Shown: piece after piece, positions 20,545 through 33,083 of the stretch
Position numbering within the stretch: position 1 is the stretch's first letter
How the letters are laid out: every line of letters starts with the position of its first letter
Assembly (NCBI GenBank): GCA_030549205.1
Contig: JAUKTV010000009.1
Span: forward strand, 1-64,000
Origin: Apiosordaria backusii
Lineage: Eukaryota > Ascomycota > Sordariomycetes > Sordariales > Lasiosphaeriaceae
DNA length: 64,000 bases
Direction of reading: 5' to 3'
Made by a program: the position numbers and the translations under genes
Notes under the pieces: generated by a model
Seen by the model: only the letters and a program-made list of their open reading frames with translations
The model's database searches: none
Told to the model about the DNA's origin: nothing

Positions 20545-23304
20545 GTTGTTGGCTGACCTTGAGAAGTCGTGCTGATGTAAACAAGGACAATCACAAGAGT
20601 ATATACTGTCTCAATCTCCTTTCAGTAAATAAGTGAGAGAGGCCGGGGAGGGTGATAATGGTAGAGCTGGGAGGGACGAAGTAAGGGCCGCCATCTTTCT
20701 TATATCCTCAAAGACATCGACCCTTGATCCCACTTGAGACTCCATGAACTGAATAACGGAATAGATAGCGGCACATGGGATACCCCGAGATCCAGCCGGC
20801 CGCCGATCGGGTCTCCGAACAGTCACTAAACGGTCCACTCAGCCCAATGCCAACTCATGATTATTTTCGTGTTTTTGCTTCTCCAAGTCTCAGTCAGGAT
20901 GGAAGAGAGGGAGGGTCAGTCCACTTGTTCCAGACAAAACGGAGCAGGTCCAAGACCGGCCGCATGGGCGGCGCTAATGTAGAAACAAGCCAAGACCACA
21001 AGGTCCAAGGGAAAACGGAGAGAAATACCAAGACGGCGACGTTCGGGATTCCTACCAGAGCCACACTTGCGGCTCCCTCGGCAAACACACATGATCCATG
21101 CTTCATGACCTCTTCACCTCGATATTCGAGTAACACAGGACTCGGTGAGGGCCACACGTGAACAAGTATATCCGGGCAAAAGGTGTGGCCGTTGGGCCTG
21201 AGTGGGAGTGGGTGCCGCTTGTCATTTCCCCGAATAACAACCATCAATGCTTTCTTTTGCAATCTTCTGCCTTACGAACTTCAAAGTTCTGACATCGATG
21301 CAACGGTTGAAAAGGCAGTGCCGCAATTGGGTGTCTCCAGTTATGCCCGAGTCGGAGTGAGAGCTTACGGTTCTTGAGCCAACAGTAGGCCATGTAACAG
21401 GCATACACACCGAAAACGCGCATATCTTGACAGTGAGGTATCTCTTGATATCACTCAACCCCAACCAGATTCGCATTTTTTGTCCAATGAGAAAGTAGCA
21501 GATGACTTCGGTAGTAGCGGTCGAAGTTCGTATTGAACGTAACTGTTGTCATGTTCGTATCCCCCCGTTCTGTGATGATGATGCAGGACGGCAACCGTTT
21601 TCCCATAGATGCGATGCGATGCCGCCCTGCTGCTGCAAGTACGGCAAATTATTCACAAACAGAAAAAGAAAATGCGGCGGCTGCAATCGGGTCGGCTTCG
21701 GGTGCGGGACATGGAAAGTAAGTACGGAGTAATATTGTCTGGAACAGTCAAAAGTGTGTGGCTGGCACAGCTCCCTTGTGTGTCTTGCGTGTGTCTCTTC
21801 TCCCTTCCTTCCAATTTTCCTTCCATCCCATCACACCCGAAAAAACTGCCCTACGTCACACACGCAACCCCGCGCGTTGACGTTGGCTGGGAGGGGGCGC
21901 CACAGTAGACCAAACTCTTAGAAAACATGGCAGATTGAATGCTGTGCTACTGCCCATGCCATGATATCCATCTCTAGGCTCATGATTAGGAGGCCATCAA
22001 ACCCAACCTCGTCTGTCTCGGTGCGAACTTTGCTCGTGATTTGTCCCTTGCCCGCAAGGAAGCTGCACAATGTCAATATTCCAATGCATGGCGTGCGTCC
22101 TGCAGGTCAGCTCAGCTGATTGATAGTCCGGCTTCCCTTTGGACCCTTCTTTTTTTTCGCTATTTTTTCTGCCTCTTCATACGAGACATTTTGAAGTCAT
22201 CTGGTGCCTGACGCCCTAGAGCATGTTGCATCGCACAAGACCAAGACATGCCAAACCTTATTTCTTCTTTTTACTATGTTATGAAGAAGGTCTCGTGGCA
22301 CAGTCAATCGAACAAGAGCCGATATCCGCCATTTGCCCTGCAATACCCCCACCACGAGCTCCCTAGGATTTAGTTCCCATTATCAGGCACTTATTCGCTT
22401 GTCCTCCTCGTATTGATATGGTTCCAAGATCCTAAAGCCCCCAAACCCCCACATCAAACCATGTCAACCATGCGTTGCCCGCTTGGAAGTTAGCCGGCCA
22501 AGTTGAATATCTTGAGCCAGTTACCAGGTCGCGCCTGGTTGATCATCCTCGTCCCGTGAAGCTTGCCAAGTCGCCAAGTTGCCAAGTTTCCCGGAAACCA
22601 AAAACCACACCAAAATAAAAAAAAATCCGAACTGCCCTACCTCAGTGCCGCGATCCTCTGTTGGTGAGAAGAAAAGGGTCCACTCCGATTCCACTTTCAC
22701 CACCACCTCTTGGCCGGTCCGCTCTCGCTCGCTTCTGTCCGATCCACGGTTTTGGGGACTCGTTATCGGGTGACATCACAAAGATCCTCACATTTTCTTC
22801 TAAATATATGAATGCCCTACTAAGTCAAAATGGCATGTAAAGGACTTATTCTAAACAATATTTTGCTAATAATGTAGTATCAAGAACATATGTAGTTTTG
22901 CCTCGAAGTCAGTCCATCCGATAATTCTTCACCAAGTTCTGCACTATCGATTCTCCAAGCCCTGGTATATTGGTATCACCTCACGAACTGAGCCGCATGC
23001 AACGCAACCCTACGCTGATAAAAACGCATGGGAAGAACACGATGGCCAAGAGAAACGGTGCTGACCTCATTGCGCACCCCGTACCAACAAAATGATTTAC
23101 TGAGTTGCACCTGCCTGTTGCGTAGAAGATGCCCGTCTATTTTTTCCATTCGATCAAATAACGTTTGCTCACTCAGCTGATCTGATCCGAGAGACTAATC
23201 CGAGCCGGATGCCGATTCTTCCCGTGGATATGTCTGAAGGATTCCCGGAACTCTTCCGGAAGACTGTCGGTCAAAAAGAACTCCGCCTCAATATACTCGG
23301 GCAA
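20545..23304. other. Large intergenic region, no gene seen
   Basis: About 2.8 kb. It includes the chitin deacetylase promoter (TATATAC near 20598). Open frames up to 128 codons occur on both strands, but none shows a domain, a start context or splice structure I can defend. A pyrimidine-rich tract lies at about 21790-21840. Confidence 0.5.
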
Positions 23305-26300
23305 TCAGCCATACATCGCAGGCTGCTCATCAATTCGATGCCCCTGGTATGCCGTATTCTGACTCATGAAGCTCCGGTCATGCCTCAATCCACTACCATT
23401 ACCACCATCACCACTATCACCGCCGCCAACAGCATGGTACTCGCCTCGGCCAGCCGTTTCCGTCATAGTCGGTCCCGTCACCGTAGCCGGTGCTGTTCCG
23501 GCTTCATACCCGCCTCCCACGTCCACCTCCACCCCTAACCTCCTCCGGTTGATATCCTGAGACTCCCACAACCCATCCCTCCCGCTGAAACAGGCAGCAC
23601 TCCGTAGTAATACCTCCTTCCATTCTCCTCCACCCTTTTGCGCCTTGCCTTGCCATCCATGCTCGATATCCCTTCCAAGTCCGCCAGCAGGGTGGGTGAC
23701 TGAGAGACGTAATACATCATCCCCGCGATCGACCTCGGATCGGCAGGCATAGGGGGGTATCGGATCCAAAATGACCATCCTAGCACAGACAGCATGACGG
23801 CCAGGAATATACACGAGAGCACCGCGCAGGCGGTGGCAGCGGCGGAGGTTTGATAGAGGCTGAAGGGGACGTTTGACAGTAACACCGGTAGGAATTCCGA
23901 CATGATCGCAGCTACCGAGACCGCTAGCAGGAAGATGTGACGGTTCTTGGCCGCGGCGTAAAAGCCTGAAAAGGGGTTCGTAGTGGGAGAGAATAAGATG
24001 GAGCGGGAGGCCGGTTGGGTTGCTAGAGCCATGAGCTGGAAGGGGTCATGGTGCTGACGCCTGTTTTGATTTCATTGTCAGTAATAATCCACCACAAAAG
24101 AAGATAGACAAGCAACCGAAAAGGGGGTGCAGGCGACTCACTAAGAAAAAACGACTGCCAACAAAAAGCAATCACCACCCCAATAATCGCCGACAAGAAC
24201 CTCACCCCAAAGGTATTCGCGTTCATAAACGTCCAAAACCTCCCCTCATCCCTGATCCCACCGCGATAGTACGCATGGTAGTAAATAATAAAAATCAACA
24301 CCCCCAGCTGGAACAATATCAGTCCCACCCTCCACGGTATCCGCAGCGTCATAAAAGGGAGGTGATTCCCCGACACCCCCGTTTTCAAATCCGAAATCGC
24401 GTCCCCCCCTTCTGTGTCGATATCACTCTCACTACTCTCTGTGTTCTGCTGCTGCAACCCCTGACCAGCCTCATCCACAACCACAATCCCGTAATCCTCC
24501 CTCCCTTCCCGGTTGCGATACCACCCCATCCCGTACCTCTTGTACTTCACCCCTTTTCTATTCCCCAGATCGTTTCTCACACCCCCCAGTAACGACCCCA
24601 TCCCAGCTAGATTCCACGGATTCGCCCTTACCCCCGTTATTCCCTTTTTACTCCAGTTCATAAACCACATCACCCCCGCTAATAGCACCAACACAAAAGC
24701 CATCAACCCGACAAGGACATACCCCGCTGTTCTGTTCACCCCCAGCGCAGGTCCACAGTTCTTACTCGCTGTATTTAAATAACAGTCCCCATGTAACTTC
24801 AGCCCTATCGCCTCGGTGGCAAAGGGGACCATCAAGCTCCCGCAGCCTACTATTAACGTTGTCACAACCGGAATGGGGTGTTTACCCTGCAATAGTGTGA
24901 TAACGGGTGTGATGAAAGAAAAGATCCCGCTGTATTGAGTGAGTAATGTGTTTGCGCCGAGGCTGCCGCTGGGTAAAGCGAGGGATTGGAAGGGTTGGTA
25001 GAGTTTTGCGTTGAGGTCGATGATGCGGAGGGGGATGACGATCGCGATGGCGAAGAGCGGGGGGAGGAAGGTGCCGAGGAAGATGTCCGCTTCGCTCCAG
25101 GAGATTACCCTCGTAGAGGGGATGAGGGATTCGGAGGGGGGAGGGGTGGTGGTTGGAGTTGTTGTGGTGGTGTAAGTCATTGTTGAGCGGAGGCGGGTTG
25201 AGAAAGAGGTGGTAGGGGAAGGGGTGGAGGTTATTGTTCTGAGGGAGCCAGAAATCGTTGTTAAGAATGTAGTAGGCGGAATAGTGCTGGTAAAAGTGCT
25301 GAGGGTTTCGTCCGAGGTGGTGAGGAGGGTGAGAGTGATGGGGGATGTGCCGGTGGGAGTGGTGGTGAGAGTGAGGGTTGCGATGGTGCCGCCGGCGGTG
25401 GTGGTGAAGCTTGTCACTGGAGGAGTTGTGACGCGGGTCACCACGGTGCCGTCGATGGTGGTGACAAAGGTCGTGGGCGCCGGGGTGACGGTGACGACGG
25501 TTGGGGTGCCACCTATGTTGGTTGTGGCAAGGTAGGTTACAGGTACGAAAGGGCCGTTGACGGAAGGTGTGGTCACGACAACCTCTGTCACAGGGGTTCC
25601 TCCTTGAATATTGACGGCAGTGTAGGTTATCGGTTGACCTGGAGGGCCGGTTGGTGTGGTGACCACCACCTGAGTGACTCGAGTTCCTTCTTGATCGCGA
25701 ATGACAGTGTACGCGATGGGTTGGTAAGGGGGGCCAGCCGGTGTGGTAACAACGACTTCTGGAACAAGCGATCCCCCAACATTATTAACAACGGTGTAAG
25801 TCACAGGCTGCCCGACTTCCACTGGGGCCACAACAGCTGCGATAGTCCTGAGTGAGCCGTCGACTTTGGTGACCTGGCTGACTGCAACGCCTGGAGATGG
25901 TGTGATGACCACAACATTGGTCACCGCAGATCCGCCAACTCGGACCACACCAGTTCTGACTTCCTGCTCGACCACCTTGGTTTGGACCTCTTGAGTGGGG
26001 ACAACAACAACAACAGGACCCTGAGTTTGCACAATACCAATGGTAGTTCCATCGATAACTTCTACACCAGTAACTTTGACCGGTCCAGGTGGCTGTGTGA
26101 CTGGAATCGGCATGACAGTTTGGAAGTAGGTAATTGTGACTTCGCCGACACTTGGAATCACGACGCCTGTGAGGGTGCTCGTAAAGACCGAGGTCCCAAC
26201 ATCCGTTACTGTAGAAACACCTCCGATAGTTGTCGTTACCCCTGATACTATCGTCGTAGGCTTCACCGCAGTGTCCATACCAGTAGAAACAGGGATAGTT

Positions 26301-27267
26301 CCTTGTGATCCACCCGATGACCAGAATGACATGAACGTGGTTGGAGACACATCAGTCACATCTGTAACGAATGTTGTGGTAAAGGTTGAGGTACTTGTGA
26401 ACGAAGACGTTTTAGTTATGGTAAACGTCGAGGTGACGCGAGTGGTCGTGACAGGAACGGTAATGTTTCGTGTAAAATAGGAGATCGAGAAGGATATCGG
26501 TATCAACGACATGCCGCTCACGCTGGTCGTCCCACTGCCAGTACTCGCAGACACCGAAGGGGGGCAGTGATAGACGACGAACCAGAATTGGTTGCCGAGG
26601 TGCCTCGTGAGACCGTTACAGACGGAATGCTTAACGGGATGCTTGTTTCGGGCTCTGGTAATCTGAAGAGACTGTTGTCCATGGTCTCTGAAGCCGGAAT
26701 AGATAGCTTCTGCGTCTCCGAAGATCCCTTCACGGCGGATACTGGAGAAGTTGTGCGGGAAGGTGGTGTCGATTCCGTCTCGGTAGGCGTCTGTGGCACC
26801 GAGGCCGTCTGGGATATGAAGTTTGTGGAGGAAATACTCTGTACATTTCTCGTGTCCTCATCCTCCAAGCTGGCGCTGCTCCATGCCACCGCAGTTACGA
26901 CACTAACTGGAGATACAGTTGCTGTGTTGTTGGGAAGAACATCTCGAGCCAGCCGCACCGGTTGTGAGGCATTGGGGTGTAATCCTAAAAATCGAGCACT
27001 TGTGTCTGAGTTTGGCATGCTCTTGTCTGCGTGAATGATGAGGGCGATAGCCACAACTAGTAGGACAATAACACCACTGATGAATGGCCACCGTAGCGGT
27101 TTCGGTTTGTAGTTGGGCGTGTCGGTGGGCCTCCATGCTGGTGGCTGCCATGTCGGCACAACATCATCCTCCGTCCTCCTTGGTTCATAGTTGAAGTCTT
27201 CTGTGGCCTGGATGCTGTATTCATAGGCAGCTCGGTCGTCTCTTGGTGTTATGAAGGGTTGCTGCAT
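23305..27267 (-). CDS. DUF3433-type multi-spanning membrane protein, apparent frameshifts
   Basis: Two exons, 27267-24142 and 24060-23305, would encode about 1,294 residues if three single-base gaps are allowed for. The N-terminus has a W-rich segment (VVPTWQPPAWRPT) and a first membrane helix (RWPFISGVIVLLVVAIALI). A Ser/Thr/Val-rich outside region follows, with about four 30-residue repeats (QPITYTAVN... VVVTTP..GPP, roughly 25500-25830). The DUF3433 core then has several helices, GADIFLG-like and FCWQSFFLS, and after the intron MALATQPASRSILFSP. Frame breaks are inferred at 26559-26564 (G6), 24042-24045 (G4) and, less surely, 23581-23583 (C3). At each, one more base would rejoin family-like sequence. 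GTG at 27294 is rejected in favour of ATG at 27267. Function in the family is unknown. Confidence 0.75.
25500..25830 (-). repeat. Four degenerate 30-residue coding repeats
   Basis: Within the DUF3433 gene the protein repeats a Val/Thr-rich unit: QPVTYTVVNNVGGSLVPEVV, QPIAYTVIRDQEGTRVTQVV, QPITYTAVNIQGGTPVTEVV and a more diverged fourth. Units are separated by VTTPxGPP-type linkers. Such repeats often vary in copy number between strains of fungi. Confidence 0.65.
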
Positions 27268-28558
27268 AGCTTTGGCGACGTGGACGAGGGGCACCGATGA
27301 AGTCCCCTAGCCCCGTGATATCGGCTGGTCGTCTTAACAAGATTGTCTTGGGGCGGTATAGTGGGTATCTCAAGACTTCTGCTCAGTTATTTCCGCCAAA
27401 ATCATGTTTCGATATCTTTGAGCGTTTGGTGTCGTCTCACTCCTTGGGGTCCAGATCGAAATTTCCTCTTTCGGAGCCGATTCGAGATGGTAGTCAGATC
27501 GGACGTGCATGTGAACTTCTGTGGCCGGGCATCGGTGCCCTCATATTGGGCACGCACACAGGGCCAGACCCAACCTGGCACCTGCGAGGTCTCCAAGACC
27601 CGAATGTGTGCAGCTGCGGCTGAAATTAAGCCTCCCCGACTGCGTGTCCACCAGGCTTGTTTCAACCTCTCAGCAGCTCGCTTCATTGCCGATGGCGCTA
27701 TCCTGCGACTGGCTCTCAAACTATTGCAACCAGCTGCGCTTGTTTGTCAAGCCGGGATTGGTGAGGGCCGAGATGCCGTCGACAGTTGCTGGCCATTTGT
27801 GCAACCACACCCAGGCACTATCATCACCAGGGAGTGCAGTGAGAAGCCAAGCTGTGTCGCGCGTAGCCACTTGGCTGCTGAAAATCAGTGTCCGCCTCTG
27901 CCACGCGGCTGAGTCCTCAAAATCGTGCGCTATACTATCCTCAGTCAAGCCGGAACGGTCAACATTCTTGCAACATGAAAAGATGGGAGCATGCTTGCAA
28001 CAAGACTGGCGCTTGCAAACCGGATTGCATTTGCGTGCGAAACAAATAAGAAAAGAAACTCTTCCTCTACGACGGTCAGATGATCTGGAGCCATGAAAAC
28101 GAAAAGCAAGGGGAAGATGGCTGGATTTGGTTTGATGCGTCCACTTAGTATATTCAGCTTCAAAAGACATTGGTTTGTTGTCTTGACTAACGGGATTCCC
28201 AGTTCCCGAGTGACCTCACATTCGTCATAGCCGCCGCCCCAAACATGCGCACAACAGTCGCGGTCACTGCACTAGGGGCGCGATGCTCGGTCGTTGGAGT
28301 GTGAGGAAACTGGAAGCAGTGTTCGTGAAAAAGCGCAGAAACGCCCCGAGGATGGTATTGTTGCTTGTTGTCCCGCGACCGAAACCACCCATGCCCATGT
28401 ACATGATCCTCTATGCCGAACTTTCCCATGTCAACATCGAAATCATATTGTGATGCTCAACGACATGGCGCGGCAAATTCCCATGCCAAGAACAAATCCC
28501 GAAAACCAGAGCCAATGTCCTCAAATCTTCACCACCCACATTCCCAGCCGGAGCGCAT
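27268..28558. other. Intergenic region, no gene seen
   Basis: About 1.3 kb between the DUF3433 start and the eL42 stop codon. Open frames of 150-190 codons exist on both strands (27521-28096 plus; 27721-28170 minus) but overlap each other and lack any domain. The eL42 3' UTR probably occupies the right end. Confidence 0.5.
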
Positions 28559-29455
28559 TTAGAAGACGAGGGCAGCACCCTTGGTCTTCTTGTCACCACT
28601 GTAACACAATCTGTCAGCATTTGTTCGATTCGGCAGCTGATGCACGAATTCGAGAGACTGCCGCAAAACCCCTCTGCAAATATTGGCGTCCTGATGTGTC
28701 GAAGGCTCGAGGGTGGGTGTCTGTATCGGCAGAAGAGGATTGTGCTTGTCGTGCGAAGAGTCTGACCGACGCTTGTGTTGCGAAGCATTCAAGTTGTAGT
28801 CGAGTCGGAAACGTCGTGGCAACCCGAAGCCGGCATCATACTGACCGCAACGGCCTGATATCTGAGCGTGCGTCCTCTCTGGCCTTTGGTTCCCCAGTCA
28901 TCGAAATCCCATCGACAGATGTAGTTAGGTTTGGCTCCCAAGTTCCAAATGATAGTACCGATGGTATGGTCTCGTTCGGTTCGTTCCTCATCACAGATTC
29001 GCCGCAGGGTGGTCGGAAGCTCGGAATTTGCGCAATCGATTCTCGCCATGCCGGTCGGTTTCGCGGAAGTCTCTCGAATTCGTGCTGCTGTAAAGGAAAC
29101 AGGTGAACAAAACTTACCCAAGCTCGAAGTGCTTGCAGCGCTTGAGAGGGAGCTGCTTCTTGGCCTTGCACGCAGAGCATTCCTGTTCCACCCGTTTTAG
29201 CATCCTTCCGGTTTCGATTTGGCGATTGAACTATCTCACCAGTCTGAGGACGATCTTCTTGGTGGTCTTCGCCTTCTTGTGGAAGACGGGCTTGGTCTGA
29301 CCACCGTAACCAGACTGCTTGCGGTCGTAACGGCGCTTTCCCTGAGCGAAGGACGAAGCCTTGCCAGCCTTGTACTGGGTGACCTTGTGGAGCTGGTGCT
29401 TGCCGCACTCTCTGCTCTTGCAGAAGGTCTTTCTGGTCTTGGGGACGTTCACCAT
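28559..29455 (-). CDS. rpl42: 60S ribosomal protein eL42 (L44/L36a)
   Basis: Three exons, 29455-29240, 29182-29118 and 28598-28559, give 106 residues, the full length of the family. The protein starts MVNVPKTRKTFC and ends GDKKTKGAALVF. It is a cytosolic large-subunit protein near the E-site. Zinc-binding cysteine pairs are visible in CKSREC and ECSACK with the later CKHFELG. Residue 56 is Pro (QTKPVFHKK), the form associated with cycloheximide sensitivity in yeasts. The first intron is 57 bp. The second is 519 bp, far longer than others in this window, and splits a Gly codon. All junctions have GT and AG ends. Expression is expected to be high and growth-linked. Confidence 0.96.
28599..29117 (-). 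other. Long intron of the eL42 gene
   Basis: A 519-bp intron with GTAAGT donor and GTTACAG acceptor. Ribosomal-protein introns often host snoRNAs, so I looked for box C/D elements. GTGATGA occurs on the minus strand at 28994-28988, but no box D (CTGA) follows at a suitable distance. No RNA gene is called. Confidence 0.6.
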
Positions 29456-30317
29456 TTTGACGGCTGGATGGGGTCGTGATGTGGTGTGGTTGTCGTGTGG
29501 TGTCGTGGGCCAGCTGCCTCTCTCTTTGGTTTTCGCGAATTTGCAACAATTTCGCCCAGGGCTGCCGTGCAAGTGTGGGTGCACGGTCGAAATTTGACCC
29601 GGTCCCGTGACTTGCCGGCTGTTGTGTGGGTTTTGATGAGGGCAGGCCCCACCTCGGCTCCCCCTCCCCCGCACATGCACTTACCAACTCACCAAAGGTC
29701 CTTATCTCTTATCGGCTTTCCTATCTTATCAGCGCAGCTTGGGACAACTCTCAGAACACGCATCTTGCTGTTGAAGCTCACATCTTTTTTCCCTGGTCAA
29801 GTGGTCGCTCAACTGACGGTCAAGGCGCAAGCTATGGATCTCGAAGCGTCAGGCCTTTTTATCTTTTGATAGCCTGGGCTATCATGCACCACAGACAAAT
29901 TCCGTGTCGCATCCAGTTACCAGATTATCAGCCTCGCGGCTGCGCCTGCTGCGCCGCTCCCGTTTTCTTCTCGAATGCTTAAGCGCTGCTATCCCCTGGC
30001 ATCGACCACCAGCTGTGTTGAACAGTGCAACCAGGAGACGCGCACTCCTCCAATGATCGACGAGGGCGAAGCTCGGAATGATTCGGCCCCCCGTTCAGCT
30101 GCTGGAAGTCCGGTTGCTCGCACTTGGGATATTGGTGTAAACAGGGTCGGCATTTAGCTCCAACTGCTCCCCGGCGCCGTCGCCGCGTGCAGAATTCTCC
30201 TGTTTTGCGATCTCTCTCTTTTCACGATGGGCTCAGTGGCACCATCTTCTTGACAGGTGCTTGCAGTCTTTTGCTTCAGCGTATCTCGATCGATCTCTTG
30301 GTGTGATTTCTCTCAAA
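29456..30317. promoter_or_regulatory. Divergent promoter region, eL42 (-) and TM protein (+)
   Basis: 862 bp between two divergent start codons. GC-rich and pyrimidine-rich tracts are present but no unambiguous TATA box. Open frames here are short or run into the neighbouring genes. Confidence 0.5.
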
Positions 30318-31301
30318 ATGGCAAACTTTTCTATGTCATCGTTCCCTTTTCGTCCACTCACAACAGCGTACTCCAGACCCCCTATTTGTAATGGTATCTA
30401 CATGCCATCACAAATCTGGGTCATGGATGACGACCCTACCTGTCTTCCGCCAGGCTTTGACACCGAATCGACCTCGTTCTTCTCCCCCGGCATCGCTTGT
30501 CCCAGCGGGTACTGGAGTGCTTGTTCGGATTCGAAGGGCGTCAGCACCATCACGACGGTAACCTGTTGCCCGACATACAGAAGCGATATTTCTCTGTCTT
30601 GTGTCGATGCTGCTACACTGTCTGCCATATGGAGAGACCAGTTTTGCACATTCAAGGCTCGATGGACAGGCGCCGTTGTCACAGTCACTGTGTCAAGTGA
30701 GGGTGTGACCAGCACACAGACAAAGACTTTTACATCCCCACAGGGCATCAACGCGTTTGGCGTCCGCATGGTCTATCAGACGACCGACATATCACCCATA
30801 ATTACGGACCCACCAACAACAACCTCCTCCTCCACCGGTCAAATCAGGTCTGTGGAGACATCTTCCACTCCAGATACCTCGCCAATAGCTGGCCCAACAG
30901 GCTCGAGCCTCAGTACCGGAGGTATCGTCGCAATTGCCGTGGTTATACCCATACTGGCCATTCTTGCAGGCGTTGGGTTTTTCCTATGGTGGAGGAGCCG
31001 GAGGGCGCTGGCCGCTTACTCGGCACCAGGATATTCGCCATCAGGAGGTTCGGCACCAGAACCACCCGAATACAGAGGAGGCTATGCGCAACAGACCCAT
31101 TATCTACAACAGACAAACGCTTACGACGGAGCAGCAACTCCACTGCCACCCCAGTATGGAGTCTACCAAAAGGAAATGCCGACCTCGTACACTGCTGCTG
31201 CTGAGATGCCGGGCATGGGCAATAATCACGCGGAACTGCCAGCTACATATCACACTGGCCCACAGGAGCTACCAACAACGCCAATGCATGGAAGGGGGTA
31301 G
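30318..31301 (+). CDS. Single-pass surface protein, cysteine-containing ectodomain
   Basis: An intronless 327-residue protein. The start is placed at ATG 30318 in a good context (CTCAAAATGGC); a TTG-initiated extension to 30261 is rejected. The N-terminal 150 residues contain regularly placed cysteines (PPIC, TCLPPG, IACPSGYWSAC, VTCCPTY, LSCVD, QFC). A Ser/Thr-rich stalk follows, then one membrane helix (GGIVAIAVVIPILAILAGVG) near residue 203, a basic stop-transfer WWRSRR, and a Pro/Tyr/Gln-rich cytosolic tail with several MPxxY-like turns. The layout is common in uncharacterised fungal plasma-membrane proteins that may sense or anchor to the wall. No clear cleavable signal peptide is seen at this start. 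Function unknown. Confidence 0.82.
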   Translation: MANFSMSSFPFRPLTTAYSRPPICNGIYMPSQIWVMDDDPTCLPPGFDTESTSFFSPGIACPSGYWSACSDSKGVSTITTVTCCPTYRSDISLSCVDAATLSAIWRDQFCTFKARWTGAVVTVTVSSEGVTSTQTKTFTSPQGINAFGVRMVYQTTDISPIITDPPTTTSSSTGQIRSVETSSTPDTSPIAGPTGSSLSTGGIVAIAVVIPILAILAGVGFFLWWRSRRALAAYSAPGYSPSGGSAPEPPEYRGGYAQQTHYLQQTNAYDGAATPLPPQYGVYQKEMPTSYTAAAEMPGMGNNHAELPATYHTGPQELPTTPMHGRG

Positions 31302-33083
31302 ACGGGCCAAGAACAACAGTAATTACAGCTAGATTTATTGGCAATAGATATAGAGTAGTGATACCATCACCATACTCACGTGGAATTTGAGATCGCAGTA
31401 TGGCATGGCACTGAGGATCCAGGGGACTGTCTGTGAGGCGCATACTAACAGTCGATGGCTTCATTCCAACATTGCGCGCTGTGTTGACTTGAATCTTACT
31501 ACCCATTACTAACACGAGTCGGCCGATGAGAATGAGAAAACAACAAATTGACCAGGATGAACAGCACGAGCAAAACGCTATAACCGAGCAAACTTTTTGC
31601 CAACGCAAAACATCCCTTTCACCACTTCCGTCCCCATCCTCACCATGAGTCACCACAACCTCTGCTCTCCAAGTAGAGACCGCCACCCATTTACCGCAGT
31701 CATTTCTAGCCGGCCTTGGCATATTTGAAAATGCTATTGTCAAGGTGTATTATCGAGCACATCTCGTCACGTGTTTTCCTGGGGGTGATTTTTGCGCATC
31801 TGCTCCCTCTCTTTTTCGCGGTCTCGCACTCTACAACCTCTTTGGAGATGAAAGCTTGGCAGTTGGCATTTTTGCAGATTTTGGTAATATCTCGCACATT
31901 GTGTAGGTAGGATAGGAATAAGCGCTGTTAATGGTGTTCAGAAGTACCTTGGCCGTTGGTACGGTACTAAATTATGTTGTGTTTATTGAGCAAGCCTACC
32001 TTAGGTAGATAGCAAGACTTTCTGCTTTTGGTCTTCGTTAGGAGATGGATGTCGAATTGTTCGCGTTGCTGTTGCTGATAGATATGGGGCTTATGAACGA
32101 GGTCCTGGTATTCAAGTCATGGCAGGGCTTTATGTACCATGGTAGTAGGCTGGATACTGCTACACACGACACTCCCAACCAAGCACACCTCGAGGGCACC
32201 ATCATAGAGGAGGGCTTGTTTCAATGTTACAGTTCGACACAGACGTCTCTTGAAACTAGGTGTATCCTTATTGAAAGTCATTTTTGGTGTTCCTCTTCAT
32301 TTCGCGTATGAGTTGGGTCACTTGGGTGACTCTTCCTCCTGGAGCCCTAAGATAGCCGTCAGTTTCCGCTACCGATCATTGAATCTGAAACTTCATCTCA
32401 ACAAGCCTAGTAACTTTGTCGTACTGCTGCTCACAAGTATTAACACACACTATGTCTCGATGACGCTCACGATGACGAGTCTTCCTTGGTGGCAATTTTA
32501 CGCATCACAACACTTGTCATGAAGACTGGTGTTCAGATCCGCAATTTGCAGGCAAGACTCAGGATCAATCGGCTCAACTGGATTATTTGATGTTGAGATA
32601 ACACATACCTATTCAGATACAAGGCCCCTGAACCTTTAGGAGCTAGGTCATGCAAAGAATCTTTGAACCACATTTCGAGGCCAAGTTCCAGGGTTGAGGT
32701 CCAGCATAGGTTTAAGGGCACCTGCCTACAAAGTTGTGGACATTTCATGGGACCTAACACAGAACCCACAGCAAGATACCTTATATATCGCGCATGCTGA
32801 CAATGAATGGTGTTTTTTCAGTTCTAGATTGCTAAAGTTTTGCTTGACTACTGCCTGATTGCTCACACTAAGACGACCAGCGCCGATGCAATAAAATGAA
32901 AATGACCCCAAGGAGTGCAAGAAAACGACACGACCCCGTGCCAGTAGCCATGTTCAGGTACCGAACCAAATGACCTTCGCAACCTTCCATCTCCACAACT
33001 CACACCGGTGCTTTCCGGGCCTGAACAGCCACAACCGCTGCTCCATGATAAAAGCCAAAAAGGCCTCCCGACCACACCCATGA
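31302..33083. other. Intergenic region, no gene seen
   Basis: About 1.8 kb. Small open frames on both strands show no domain. TAGGTAGG-type motifs occur near 31905 and 32000. Confidence 0.5.

Noticed and set aside
25209..25535. Val-rich plus-strand frame of 108 codons
   Set aside because: Antisense of the Thr/Val repeat region of the DUF3433 gene.
26520..26620. Intron to explain the first DUF3433 frame change
   Set aside because: The only phase-compatible pair (GTCTAT...GGCAG) is about 41 bp with a poor donor and no branch point; a missing base in the G6 run is simpler.
27521..28096. Plus-strand frame of 191 codons
   Set aside because: No domain, overlaps a 149-codon minus frame, no start or splice context; treated as chance.
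28988..28994. Box C (GTGATGA) of a C/D snoRNA in the eL42 intron
   Set aside because: No box D and no terminal stem at a suitable distance.
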